The position numbers and the translations under genes are program-made. Shown piece by piece: positions 26,870 through 32,946 of a stretch of DNA of 32,946 bases. A model generated the notes under the pieces. The model was not told where the DNA came from and did no database searches. It saw only the letters and a list, made by a program, of their open reading frames with translations. Positions within the stretch are counted from its first letter, which is position 1, and each line of letters starts with the position of its first letter. This stretch comes from Fibrobacter sp. UWR4 (GTDB lineage Bacteria > Fibrobacterota > Fibrobacteria > Fibrobacterales > Fibrobacteraceae): assembly GCF_003149045.1 (NCBI RefSeq), contig NZ_QGDU01000035.1, positions 1 to 32,946 on the forward strand, read 5' to 3'.

Positions 26870-28282
26870 ATGGCTGACGCAAGCAATTCCGCCCTGGAAA
26901 AACGAATCAAGAAACATGTGATCGGAAAACCCCACCGCTTTATGGCGGTGGCTCCTTTGGGATTTGAAGATACTCTTGCCGAAGAACTGAAGTACATTGG
27001 CGTGGAGTGCGCCGCGGGTATACAAGTTGCTGGCGACGGCAAGGTGGAATTCACCGCCAAGATTACGGAAGCATGGAAAGCCGTAGCCTACAGTCGAATC
27101 GCAAACCGTGTGCTCATGGAAATCGGAAATTTCAAGGCCGAGAATTTTGGGCAGCTGGAAAAAGGCGTAGCAGCAGTGCCGTGGGAACTTTTTTTAGGCG
27201 AGCGGAGCGCAGCGAAGTCGAGGAATCTAGGCATTCACGTCACTTGCAAACATTCTCGTCTGTACCATAGCGACGCAGTCAAGGAACGTATTCAAAAAGT
27301 CGTTCTGAACTCGTTTCAGAATCAGCAGATCAATACAGAATATTCGCAAAACCTTTATGTAACGCTCATCGATGACCGTTGCACCCTATGGCTGGACTTA
27401 GCTGGCGAAGAACTTTACAAGCGGGGACATGAACGTTTTGTGGCGGAAGCCCCCCTAAAGGAAACCATCGCCGCCGCCATGATATTTGAGGCCTCAAAAA
27501 TTGCGGGCACCCCCATACCTCAAAGCACCGAAGGTGCGACCCCACACCTCAAAGCGAGCGAAGCGAGCGCCCCTCTTCCTACTTCCAACTTCCCACTTCC
27601 TACTTCCTACTTCCTACTTCCTACTATTATTGACCCCATGGCCGGCAGCGGAACGTTCAGTCTTGAAGCCGCCTACATCGCCAACGGTCTTATTCCCGGA
27701 AAATGTCGCGATTTCGCCTTGAAGCACCAGCCCGCATTCAAGGAAGGCACCTGGAACTTTATTCTGAAAGGACGTCATTCTGAAACAGCAGCGCCCTTTC
27801 GTCATTCTGAGCAGCGAAGCGACGAAGAATCCACGACAAACCTCCTCACCATTATCACCAGCGATATTTCGGAACGCCCCGTCGACATTATTAAGCACAA
27901 CGTCGACGTTTCTCCCCTGGCAGAAATTGCGCAGTCCAATCCAGACGCGGTTACCATCAACCCGCAGCTGAAGGATTTCTTTACCTACACCATCGATGAC
28001 ATCTGCGCTGTTCAACCGCCCGCAAATCAATCATCAATCATTTTACTGAATCCGCCCTATGGCAAGCGCCTGGCTATTGACGCTCCGAAACTTTATACTA
28101 AAATCGGAAAAAAACTGAACGAACTTGCTGGCGTCACCGTAGCAATTCTTGTTCCTAAGGATTGTATGGAACCCTTGCTGAAATACTGCCCCACGCTCAA
28201 TCATCAAAAGAATGAATCCGTCAAGCTTATAGAAACGAGTCACGGCGGATTCAGCTTGAACGCCATTTTTGCAAAAATTTAG
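26870..28282 (+). CDS. RlmL-like THUMP RNA methyltransferase carrying in-frame repeat insertions
   Basis: A 470-residue class I SAM-dependent RNA methyltransferase of the RlmL/UPF0020 type, expected to form m2G in 23S rRNA. The N-terminal half includes a THUMP-like region (residues 20-165). The catalytic half has motif I DPMAGSGTF near 259 and motif IV NPPYGKR near 394. Relatives are about 370-400 residues. The excess comes from three low-complexity stretches that stay in frame: ERSAAKSRN near 114; a Pro/Ser/Leu segment near 215-255 encoded by direct repeats plus seven CTTCC-type heptamers; and FRHSEQRSDEES near 310. None hits a catalytic motif, so the enzyme may still be active, but the heptamer array makes the frame vulnerable to slippage. 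Confidence 0.82.
   Translation: MADASNSALEKRIKKHVIGKPHRFMAVAPLGFEDTLAEELKYIGVECAAGIQVAGDGKVEFTAKITEAWKAVAYSRIANRVLMEIGNFKAENFGQLEKGVAAVPWELFLGERSAAKSRNLGIHVTCKHSRLYHSDAVKERIQKVVLNSFQNQQINTEYSQNLYVTLIDDRCTLWLDLAGEELYKRGHERFVAEAPLKETIAAAMIFEASKIAGTPIPQSTEGATPHLKASEASAPLPTSNFPLPTSYFLLPTIIDPMAGSGTFSLEAAYIANGLIPGKCRDFALKHQPAFKEGTWNFILKGRHSETAAPFRHSEQRSDEESTTNLLTIITSDISERPVDIIKHNVDVSPLAEIAQSNPDAVTINPQLKDFFTYTIDDICAVQPPANQSSIILLNPPYGKRLAIDAPKLYTKIGKKLNELAGVTVAILVPKDCMEPLLKYCPTLNHQKNESVKLIETSHGGFSLNAIFAKI
27198..27228 (+). repeat. GAGCGGAGC-type repeat element inside the methyltransferase gene
   Basis: A segment of about 31 bases resembles the 3' part of the CATTCTGAGC...GAAGAATC type repeat. It is inserted in frame and encodes GERSAAKSRN between conserved coding sequence on both sides. 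Confidence 0.55.
27517..27574 (+). repeat. Two ACCTCAAAGC direct repeats 29 bp apart in the coding sequence
   Basis: ACCTCAAAGC occurs at 27517-27526 and 27546-27555. The first copy runs into a small hairpin (GCACC-GAA-GGTGC). The second runs into a GCGAGCG direct duplication. They encode a Ser/Ala/Glu-rich insert directly before the heptamer array. Confidence 0.65.
27575..27623 (+). repeat. Seven-unit heptanucleotide tandem array in the coding sequence
   Basis: Seven consecutive 7-bp units read CTTCCTA, with CTTCCAA and CTTCCCA as the second and third. Five units are identical. Because 7 is not a multiple of 3, the array is read in all three frames (a 7-residue PTSYFLL-like period). Loss or gain of one unit shifts the frame just before the SAM-binding motif. 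Confidence 0.9.
27773..27835 (+). repeat. Paired CGTCATTCTGA repeat element in the coding sequence
   Basis: CGTCATTCTGA occurs at 27773-27783 and 27800-27810. The second copy continues as a GAGC...GAAGCGACGAAGAATCC element with ATTCT/AGAAT inverted ends. It encodes RHSETAAPFRHSEQRSDEES in frame. Confidence 0.7.
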
Positions 28283-28349
28283 ACAAAAATTCAAATGGTG
28301 TAACATACATTTTACTCACAAAACACTACACTAGAAATAGACCGTTTGG

Positions 28350-28357
28350 TATATTTT
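28350..28357 (+). promoter_or_regulatory. Candidate TATATTTT promoter element of the small membrane protein
   Basis: TATATTTT lies 25 nt before ATG 28383, close to the TAnnTTTG consensus. TTTGG directly precedes it. No clear ribosome binding site follows. Confidence 0.3.
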
Positions 28358-28382
28358 ATCTGGGTTGAAAAATGGGTAAAAA

Positions 28383-28835
28383 ATGTTAAAATTCCAAGAA
28401 ATTATAATTCTGATAGTCGGCGCAATGATCATTCCAGCTATTTTGGGAATCATGAGCACCGGAGGTAAAAAGGGCATTCCCGCATTCACCGCAATTGCAG
28501 GAATCTTGGCGGCATTGCCTATCGTCCCCATAATCTATTACTTCATAACAACATTCCTTCACCATCCAGAACTTTACGCAACGATCAACTGGACTGCATT
28601 TCTGGTTCTGACCCTTCAGTTTGTAACTATATCCCTCGCTATGATTGACGCAATCGTTCTTGGGGGAGCCTTCAAGAAGGAACCGGTCAAGACAATCCTA
28701 TACATTTTTCTTTGCATCGGAATCTGTAGTGCATTCTTCTTTGGCCTGGACCATTTCAACAATAATATGAATCAAGTCCATTTCGTTCTGAAAGATATAC
28801 TACACTCTTTTGATCAACTGTCAAAAGCAGCCTAG
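28383..28835 (+). CDS. Small four-helix membrane protein of unknown function
   Basis: A 150-residue hydrophobic protein with four likely membrane helices (about residues 5-23, 35-58, 68-95 and 103-122) and a polar, His/Asn-containing C-terminal tail. I recognise no family and no catalytic motif. It is separated from the methyltransferase by about 100 bases with a promoter-like element, and from ilvD by a hairpin that may terminate it. Codon use is more AT-rich than in neighbouring housekeeping genes. Confidence 0.65.
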   Translation: MLKFQEIIILIVGAMIIPAILGIMSTGGKKGIPAFTAIAGILAALPIVPIIYYFITTFLHHPELYATINWTAFLVLTLQFVTISLAMIDAIVLGGAFKKEPVKTILYIFLCIGICSAFFFGLDHFNNNMNQVHFVLKDILHSFDQLSKAA

Positions 28836-28864
28836 CAAGCACCATTCTGCAACATCACGCAATA

Positions 28865-28892
28865 TTGAAACCAGGCAGAAATGCTATATTTC
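28865..28892 (+). promoter_or_regulatory. ilvD promoter (TTG / TATATTTC)
   Basis: TTG at 28865-28867 and TATATTTC at 28885-28892 are 17 bp apart. They are followed by a leader of about 70 nt and the Shine-Dalgarno GAGG at 28958-28961, 7 nt before the ilvD ATG. The -7 element overlaps the hairpin at 28873-28897. Confidence 0.45.
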
Positions 28893-28897
28893 TGCCT
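28873..28897 (+). terminator. Perfect 10-bp hairpin between the small membrane protein and ilvD
   Basis: AGGCAGAAAT and ATTTCTGCCT pair perfectly around a 5-nt loop, followed by GTTCAAATTTTA. It could end the upstream transcript. Because it overlaps the ilvD -7 element it could equally be an operator. The T tract is interrupted, so the terminator reading is moderate. Confidence 0.5.
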
Positions 28898-28968
28898 GTT
28901 CAAATTTTATAGCATCGGCGCAGCCCCGCCCCGCATATACGGAACTGCGCAATTTATGAGGTAACATT

Positions 28969-30828
28969 ATGCCGAAACTTCGTTCGTTGAAGACTATGGA
29001 AGGCCGCGAAATGGCCGGTGCACGTGCCCTTTGGCACGCAACAGGTACCAAGGTGGAAGACTTTGGCAAGCCGGTGGTTTGCGTTGTTAACAGCTACACC
29101 CAGTTCGTTCCGGGTCACGTTCATCTGAAGGACGTGGGTCAGATCGTCGCCCGCGCTATCGAAGCCGCCGGTGGTGTTGCCAAGGAAATGAGCACCATCG
29201 CCGTGGACGACGGTATCGCCATGGGTCACGACGGCATGCTTTACAGCCTCCCCTCCCGCGACCTCATTGCCGACTCTACCGAATACATGGCTAACGCACA
29301 CCGCGCAGACGCTCTCGTCTGCATCTCCAACTGCGACAAGGTTACTCCGGGTATGCTCATGGCTGCAATGCGCCTCAACATTCCTGCAATCTTTGTTTCC
29401 GGCGGTCCCATGGAAGCTGGTCACGTCACCACTAAGGACGGCCAGGATCGCGCTCTCGACTTGATCGACGCAATGATCGACTCCGCAGACAACTCCGTTT
29501 CTGACGAAGAAGTTGCCGCTATCGAAGCTAACGCCTGCCCCACTTGCGGTTCCTGCTCCGGCATGTTCACCGCAAACTCCATGAACTCCCTGACCGAAGC
29601 TCTTGGCCTTTCTCTCCCGGGCAACGGCACCATCGTCGCCACCCACTCCGAACGTAAGAAGCTGTTCGAAGCTGCCGGTAAGCGCATCGTGGAACTCTGC
29701 CACAAGTATTACGACGAAGGCGACGAAAGCATCCTGCCCCGTAGCATCGCTACCATGGACGCCTTCGAAAACGCCATGCGTCTGGACATCGCCATGGGCG
29801 GTTCCTCCAACACCGTGCTCCACCTGCTGGCTGTTGCACAGGAAGCTGGCGTCAACTTCACCATGAAGGACATCAACCGTCTTTCCCTGAACACTCCTTG
29901 CATCTGTAAGGTTGCTCCCACCGTTCACAACATCCATATCGAACAGGTGAACCGCGCTGGCGGTATCATGGGCATTCTCGGCGAACTGGACCGCATGGGC
30001 CTCATCCACAAGAACGCAAAGACTGTTCACGCCGCTACCATGGGTGAAGCCCTGGAAGCTAACGACATTATGCGCGGCAACGCTACTGAAGAAGTCAAGC
30101 AGCGTTATCTCGCAGGCCCCGGCCGTAAGTACAACCTGGTTGCATTCAGCCAGAGCACCTACTACGAATCTCTGGACATGGACCGCGCAACTGGCGCAAT
30201 CCGCGATGGCGAACATGCCTACACCAAGGACGGCGGTCTCGCTGTTCTCTACGGCAACCTGGCTCAGGACGGCTGCATCGTGAAGACAGCAGGCGTTGAC
30301 GAATCCATTTGGAAGTTCACTGGCCCGGCAGTTGTGTTCGAATCTCAGGAAGACGCTGTCAGCGGCATCCTTGGCGACAAGGTGAAGGCTGGCGACGTTG
30401 TGGTTATCCGCTACGAAGGTCCTAAGGGTGGTCCGGGCATGCAGGAAATGCTGTACCCCACTTCTTACCTGAAGAGCCGTCACTTGGGCAAGAGCTGCGC
30501 TCTCCTTACCGACGGTCGCTTCTCTGGTGGTACCAGCGGTCTTTCCATCGGCCATGCTTCTCCGGAAGCAGCCAACAAGGGTAACATCGGCCTGGTTGAA
30601 ACTGGTGACGTTATCGAAATCGATATCCCGAACCGCACCATCAACGTGCAGCTCACCGACGACGAACTGGCAGCACGCCGCGCCGCAATGGAAGCTCGTG
30701 GCGAAAAGGCATGGAAGCCGGTTTCCCGCGACCGCGTAGTCTCCAAGGCTCTGCAGGCTTACGCCGCCATGGCAACAAGCGCAGACAAGGGCGCTGTCAG
30801 AGATCTGTCTTTGATCGGCGTAAAGTAA
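28969..30828 (+). CDS. ilvD: Dihydroxy-acid dehydratase
   Basis: A 619-residue cytosolic iron-sulfur enzyme that dehydrates 2,3-dihydroxy acids to 2-keto acids in valine, leucine and isoleucine synthesis and in the route to pantothenate. Cluster and active-site signatures are intact: [13 protein letters not shown] near 120-131, [19 protein letters not shown] near 190-208, and the C-terminal [21 protein letters not shown]. Length matches the E. coli-type enzyme. GAGG precedes the ATG by 7 nt, after a leader of about 75 nt from the promoter-like element at 28885-28892. It is the only ilv gene here, so it is not in an ilv operon in this window. Codon bias indicates high expression. Confidence 0.97.
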   Translation: MPKLRSLKTMEGREMAGARALWHATGTKVEDFGKPVVCVVNSYTQFVPGHVHLKDVGQIVARAIEAAGGVAKEMSTIAVDDGIAMGHDGMLYSLPSRDLIADSTEYMANAHRADALVCISNCDKVTPGMLMAAMRLNIPAIFVSGGPMEAGHVTTKDGQDRALDLIDAMIDSADNSVSDEEVAAIEANACPTCGSCSGMFTANSMNSLTEALGLSLPGNGTIVATHSERKKLFEAAGKRIVELCHKYYDEGDESILPRSIATMDAFENAMRLDIAMGGSSNTVLHLLAVAQEAGVNFTMKDINRLSLNTPCICKVAPTVHNIHIEQVNRAGGIMGILGELDRMGLIHKNAKTVHAATMGEALEANDIMRGNATEEVKQRYLAGPGRKYNLVAFSQSTYYESLDMDRATGAIRDGEHAYTKDGGLAVLYGNLAQDGCIVKTAGVDESIWKFTGPAVVFESQEDAVSGILGDKVKAGDVVVIRYEGPKGGPGMQEMLYPTSYLKSRHLGKSCALLTDGRFSGGTSGLSIGHASPEAANKGNIGLVETGDVIEIDIPNRTINVQLTDDELAARRAAMEARGEKAWKPVSRDRVVSKALQAYAAMATSADKGAVRDLSLIGVK

Positions 30829-30871
30829 CCTTAGAAGGCAAACGGCGCGGAACACATCCGCGTCTTGCCTG

Positions 30872-30912
30872 AAAAAATCCCGAGTGTTCATCTGGACATC
30901 GCGGGATTTTTT
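30872..30912. terminator. Bidirectional terminator between ilvD and the binding-protein gene
   Basis: AAAAAATCCCG pairs with CGGGATTTTTT across a 19-nt interior that can itself pair in part (TGTTC with GGACA). It has A and T tracts on opposite sides and lies between convergent genes. Confidence 0.9.
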
Positions 30913-30922
30913 CATATCAATA

Positions 30923-32791
30923 CTATTTCAATTTTAAATGCCAAAGAATGTTCGTCGCTGAACCAACCCAAGGAAGCATTGCCGGAGCATACGGATTCTT
31001 TTCATTAGGCCAACCCGTCCAGACCTTGTCGCTATATTCATAGAATTGCTCTGGGAGATAAGCTAAAGGAATTGCAGGCTGGTCTTCCATGAAAATCTGA
31101 TTCAATTTTCTATACGCTGCTATTTTATGATTTTCTTCATCCATCAACGGAATCAATCCTAGCAAACGATCTATTTCAGGGCGATATCCCGAAGAATTTG
31201 GATCATTATATCGACCAATATTAGTACCAGCCCAACTACCAATAGGCTGCCAATCCTTAGCTTGGCCCATCACTTCATTAAAGCGGCTCCATGGGAGGGA
31301 TGGAGTTACATCGGCAGCAGGCTTGTGTATAACCAAATCAAAATTACCTAGGCCCATTACGGGCCAATACTGTCCACCGTCCACATAAGACGCCTCAATA
31401 TCAATACCGGAATAACGAAGATATAAAACTACATTGTTTACCATAGCCTCCCAATCAGTCCAACCGGCAGGGCAAGTAATCTTAAGAGTTGGAAGTCGAC
31501 GGCCCTTCATTTCCATGTGAGAGAGCATTCCTTCATCATTCCACACGGACTTGATGCCTATAGAAGAAAGCATTCTCTGAACAGTATTTTTACGTTCTGA
31601 ATCGTAATCAAAGTTCAGCGGGGTCCCGTATTTCTGTAAATCCGATGTTCTTACGTACTTTTTCTCTAAACCATAAGGATTTATAAGACCAGGCTGCATT
31701 TGTGGCGAGTATCCAGAGATAGCACGTTTACTTAACACATCATAGTTAATTGCGGTAGCCATAGCCCTTCTAAAAACTTTATCATCCAAAGGAGGTTTCG
31801 TAGTATTAATCATTAGCATAGGCATCGCTGCGGGAGTGAAATAGGGAGCGCGATCACTCCAAGTACGCACCCCAAAAGGAACCTTGCGTTGGATTCTAGG
31901 AATAAAGGAAATTGAAGCGTCAACCAAGCCATCCCTTATCGCGGCCCCCAATTCTTCATTGAAAGCGAAAATCGGATGGACGATATATTTTGGAGCAGGC
32001 TTTTTTCCATTATGAAGAGCATCATTTCCCCAATAGTCGTCGCGTCGCTTCAGAACAATTCGATCGTCACCATATTGCATCAAATTGTAGGGACCAGAAA
32101 CAACTGGATTTTTATCCATTGGCATCCGCTTTACTTCATCCTGGCCCTTCTGATTCACAAGCGGTTCATAAACGTGAGACGGAACAATTCGAACAGATTG
32201 TAATAAATCATAAACTAATAGAGGATTATTTTTTCCATTTATATTCACCTTAAAATGAAGGCGTTCTGCCTTATTCTTAGATGATTCAGCGTTTATTTCA
32301 GAGATAATTTCACTGACATTAACACGTCCCTTAAAAAAAGAAAATATGACATCCTTTGACGAAACCTTCTTTCCATCACTCCATTTTGCAGCAGGATTCA
32401 ATTCAACAACAATCGTTTCGTTGTTGGATTGATTTTCTATCAATTTTCCAAGCAAAGGTTCCATTTCTGCAGTTAGCGAATTATAAACCAGCAAGGGTTC
32501 ATACATTAGATTAAAATGACCACCAGCAGGCCAAGAAGCGGCCCAACTTTCGGCTAATGGATTGAAATTGGTAGGTTCAGAATATTGCTGACCAGTTAGA
32601 TAAAGAGTTTCCTTTCTTGGAGTAGACTTATCCAAAGGCATGCGTCCGGTTTCCGTGCCTAGGGACAAAAGTTCAAAACAATTTTCTAGTGCGTCCCAAC
32701 TAGAATTGCCATCAGGTAAAAAAAGTCCATCATCTTTATGCCCAAGGTATCTGCTGATGGTGACTTGGCCATACTCATTAATCCCAGCCAT
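30923..32791 (-). CDS. Family 5 (oligopeptide-type) solute-binding protein, 5' end probably removed
   Basis: 622 residues from the first available ATG. Family 5 features are clear from about residue 60: EPTNFNPLAESW, LMYEPLLVYN, LNPAAKWSDGKKVSSKDVIFSF, VVSGPYNLMQYGDDRIVLKRRDDYWG and FRRAMATAINYDVL. Such proteins capture peptides or other small solutes for an ABC importer. No signal peptide follows the ATG at 32791 and no ribosome binding site is evident. The frame stays open upstream and passes through an IGGC lipobox-like string (Cys codon 32831-32833) just before transposon sequence begins. I infer that an IS30-type element replaced the start and most of the signal peptide. No permease or ATPase genes are visible. 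Base composition is AT-richer than in neighbours. Confidence 0.78.
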   Translation of the reverse strand: MAGINEYGQVTISRYLGHKDDGLFLPDGNSSWDALENCFELLSLGTETGRMPLDKSTPRKETLYLTGQQYSEPTNFNPLAESWAASWPAGGHFNLMYEPLLVYNSLTAEMEPLLGKLIENQSNNETIVVELNPAAKWSDGKKVSSKDVIFSFFKGRVNVSEIISEINAESSKNKAERLHFKVNINGKNNPLLVYDLLQSVRIVPSHVYEPLVNQKGQDEVKRMPMDKNPVVSGPYNLMQYGDDRIVLKRRDDYWGNDALHNGKKPAPKYIVHPIFAFNEELGAAIRDGLVDASISFIPRIQRKVPFGVRTWSDRAPYFTPAAMPMLMINTTKPPLDDKVFRRAMATAINYDVLSKRAISGYSPQMQPGLINPYGLEKKYVRTSDLQKYGTPLNFDYDSERKNTVQRMLSSIGIKSVWNDEGMLSHMEMKGRRLPTLKITCPAGWTDWEAMVNNVVLYLRYSGIDIEASYVDGGQYWPVMGLGNFDLVIHKPAADVTPSLPWSRFNEVMGQAKDWQPIGSWAGTNIGRYNDPNSSGYRPEIDRLLGLIPLMDEENHKIAAYRKLNQIFMEDQPAIPLAYLPEQFYEYSDKVWTGWPNEKNPYAPAMLPWVGSATNILWHLKLK

Positions 32792-32858
32792 AGGCTTATT
32801 TGTTGATTCCCGATAAATGGTTCCCTCAGGACACCCACCAATATCTTTCTGGGCGAAT

Positions 32859-32946
32859 TTAAGTCGCCAAGTAAATTTGTTTAACTTGCCTAGAAATATA
32901 CTCTAATGGGGTGAGAAATCCAAGTCGTTTTCTCGGCCGATTGTTC
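32859..32946 (-). mobile_element. 3' end of an IS30-type transposase gene (partial, runs off the window)
   Basis: The minus-strand frame from the window edge encodes NNRPRKRLGFLTPLE followed by YISRQVKQIYLAT and a TAA stop at 32859-32861. The phrase N-x-RPRK-x-LG-(F/Y)-x-TPLE is the hallmark C-terminus of IS30-family DDE transposases. A small palindrome GGCGA-CTTAAAT-TCGCC spans the stop. The element end is probably within about 20 bases beyond it, but the outer inverted repeat cannot be fixed without the other end. Confidence 0.85.

Noticed and set aside
28893-28968. ilvD leader examined for a branched-chain amino acid attenuator
   Set aside because: No leader peptide rich in Leu, Val or Ile codons and no mutually exclusive terminator hairpin was found. 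Only a 6-bp GCGCAG/CTGCGC pairing is visible.

Overview
The window looks like chromosomal DNA of a Fibrobacter-like bacterium (FCB superphylum). The grounds are coding style (GAA/AAG/GCC-rich, moderate GC), Gram-negative envelope genes (lipoproteins, an outer-membrane barrel, a Por-type C-terminal sorting domain), promoters resembling the Bacteroidetes -7 element TAnnTTTG, and low-complexity repeats inside genes. The taxon is inferred from style and was not confirmed by a search. The gene set is mostly housekeeping. No tRNA, rRNA, CRISPR array, prophage or riboswitch was recognised, and no gene-free stretch exceeds 300 bases.

Layout: the tail of an unknown gene (2-67); a TauE/SafE-type permease (173-901); on the minus strand a large exported GLUG/InlB-repeat protein with a Por-type tail (1013-3565); a YfcE-like phosphoesterase followed by a fused SpmA-SpmB membrane protein (3672-5574); on the minus strand an outer-membrane barrel protein and a YrbG-like Ca2+/Na+ exchanger (7769-5673); leucyl aminopeptidase (7889-9370); on the minus strand a membrane GGDEF protein whose 5' end is frameshifted at a T8 run (9424-10942); guaA (11018-12841); a small acidic protein (13048-13248); gap on the minus strand (13325-14335); a 1281-residue lipoprotein with TPR, DUF3857 and transglutaminase parts (14465-18310).

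A four-gene unit follows: hisS, two SGNH/GDSL-type exported proteins and an AlgI-like MBOAT acyltransferase (18397-24880). Gaps are short and one junction is an ATGA overlap. The last three genes have the make-up of an envelope or exopolysaccharide O-acylation system. Next come a 7TM degenerate-GGDEF/EAL protein (25002-26849), an RlmL-like THUMP methyltransferase interrupted by in-frame repeat insertions including seven heptanucleotide units (26870-28282), a small membrane protein (28383-28835), ilvD (28969-30828), and on the minus strand an oligopeptide-type solute-binding protein (30923-32791). The 5' end of that last gene runs into the 3' end of an IS30-type transposase at the window edge.

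The observations most worth a second look are: the heptanucleotide array and repeat insertions inside the methyltransferase; the T8 frameshift in the GGDEF gene; the SGNH/SGNH/MBOAT cassette behind hisS; the five genes whose TAnnTTT(G/C/T) element lies only 5-9 nt before the start codon, implying leaderless mRNAs; the gap promoter framed by a perfect inverted repeat; and the IS30 junction that appears to have removed the signal peptide of the binding protein.
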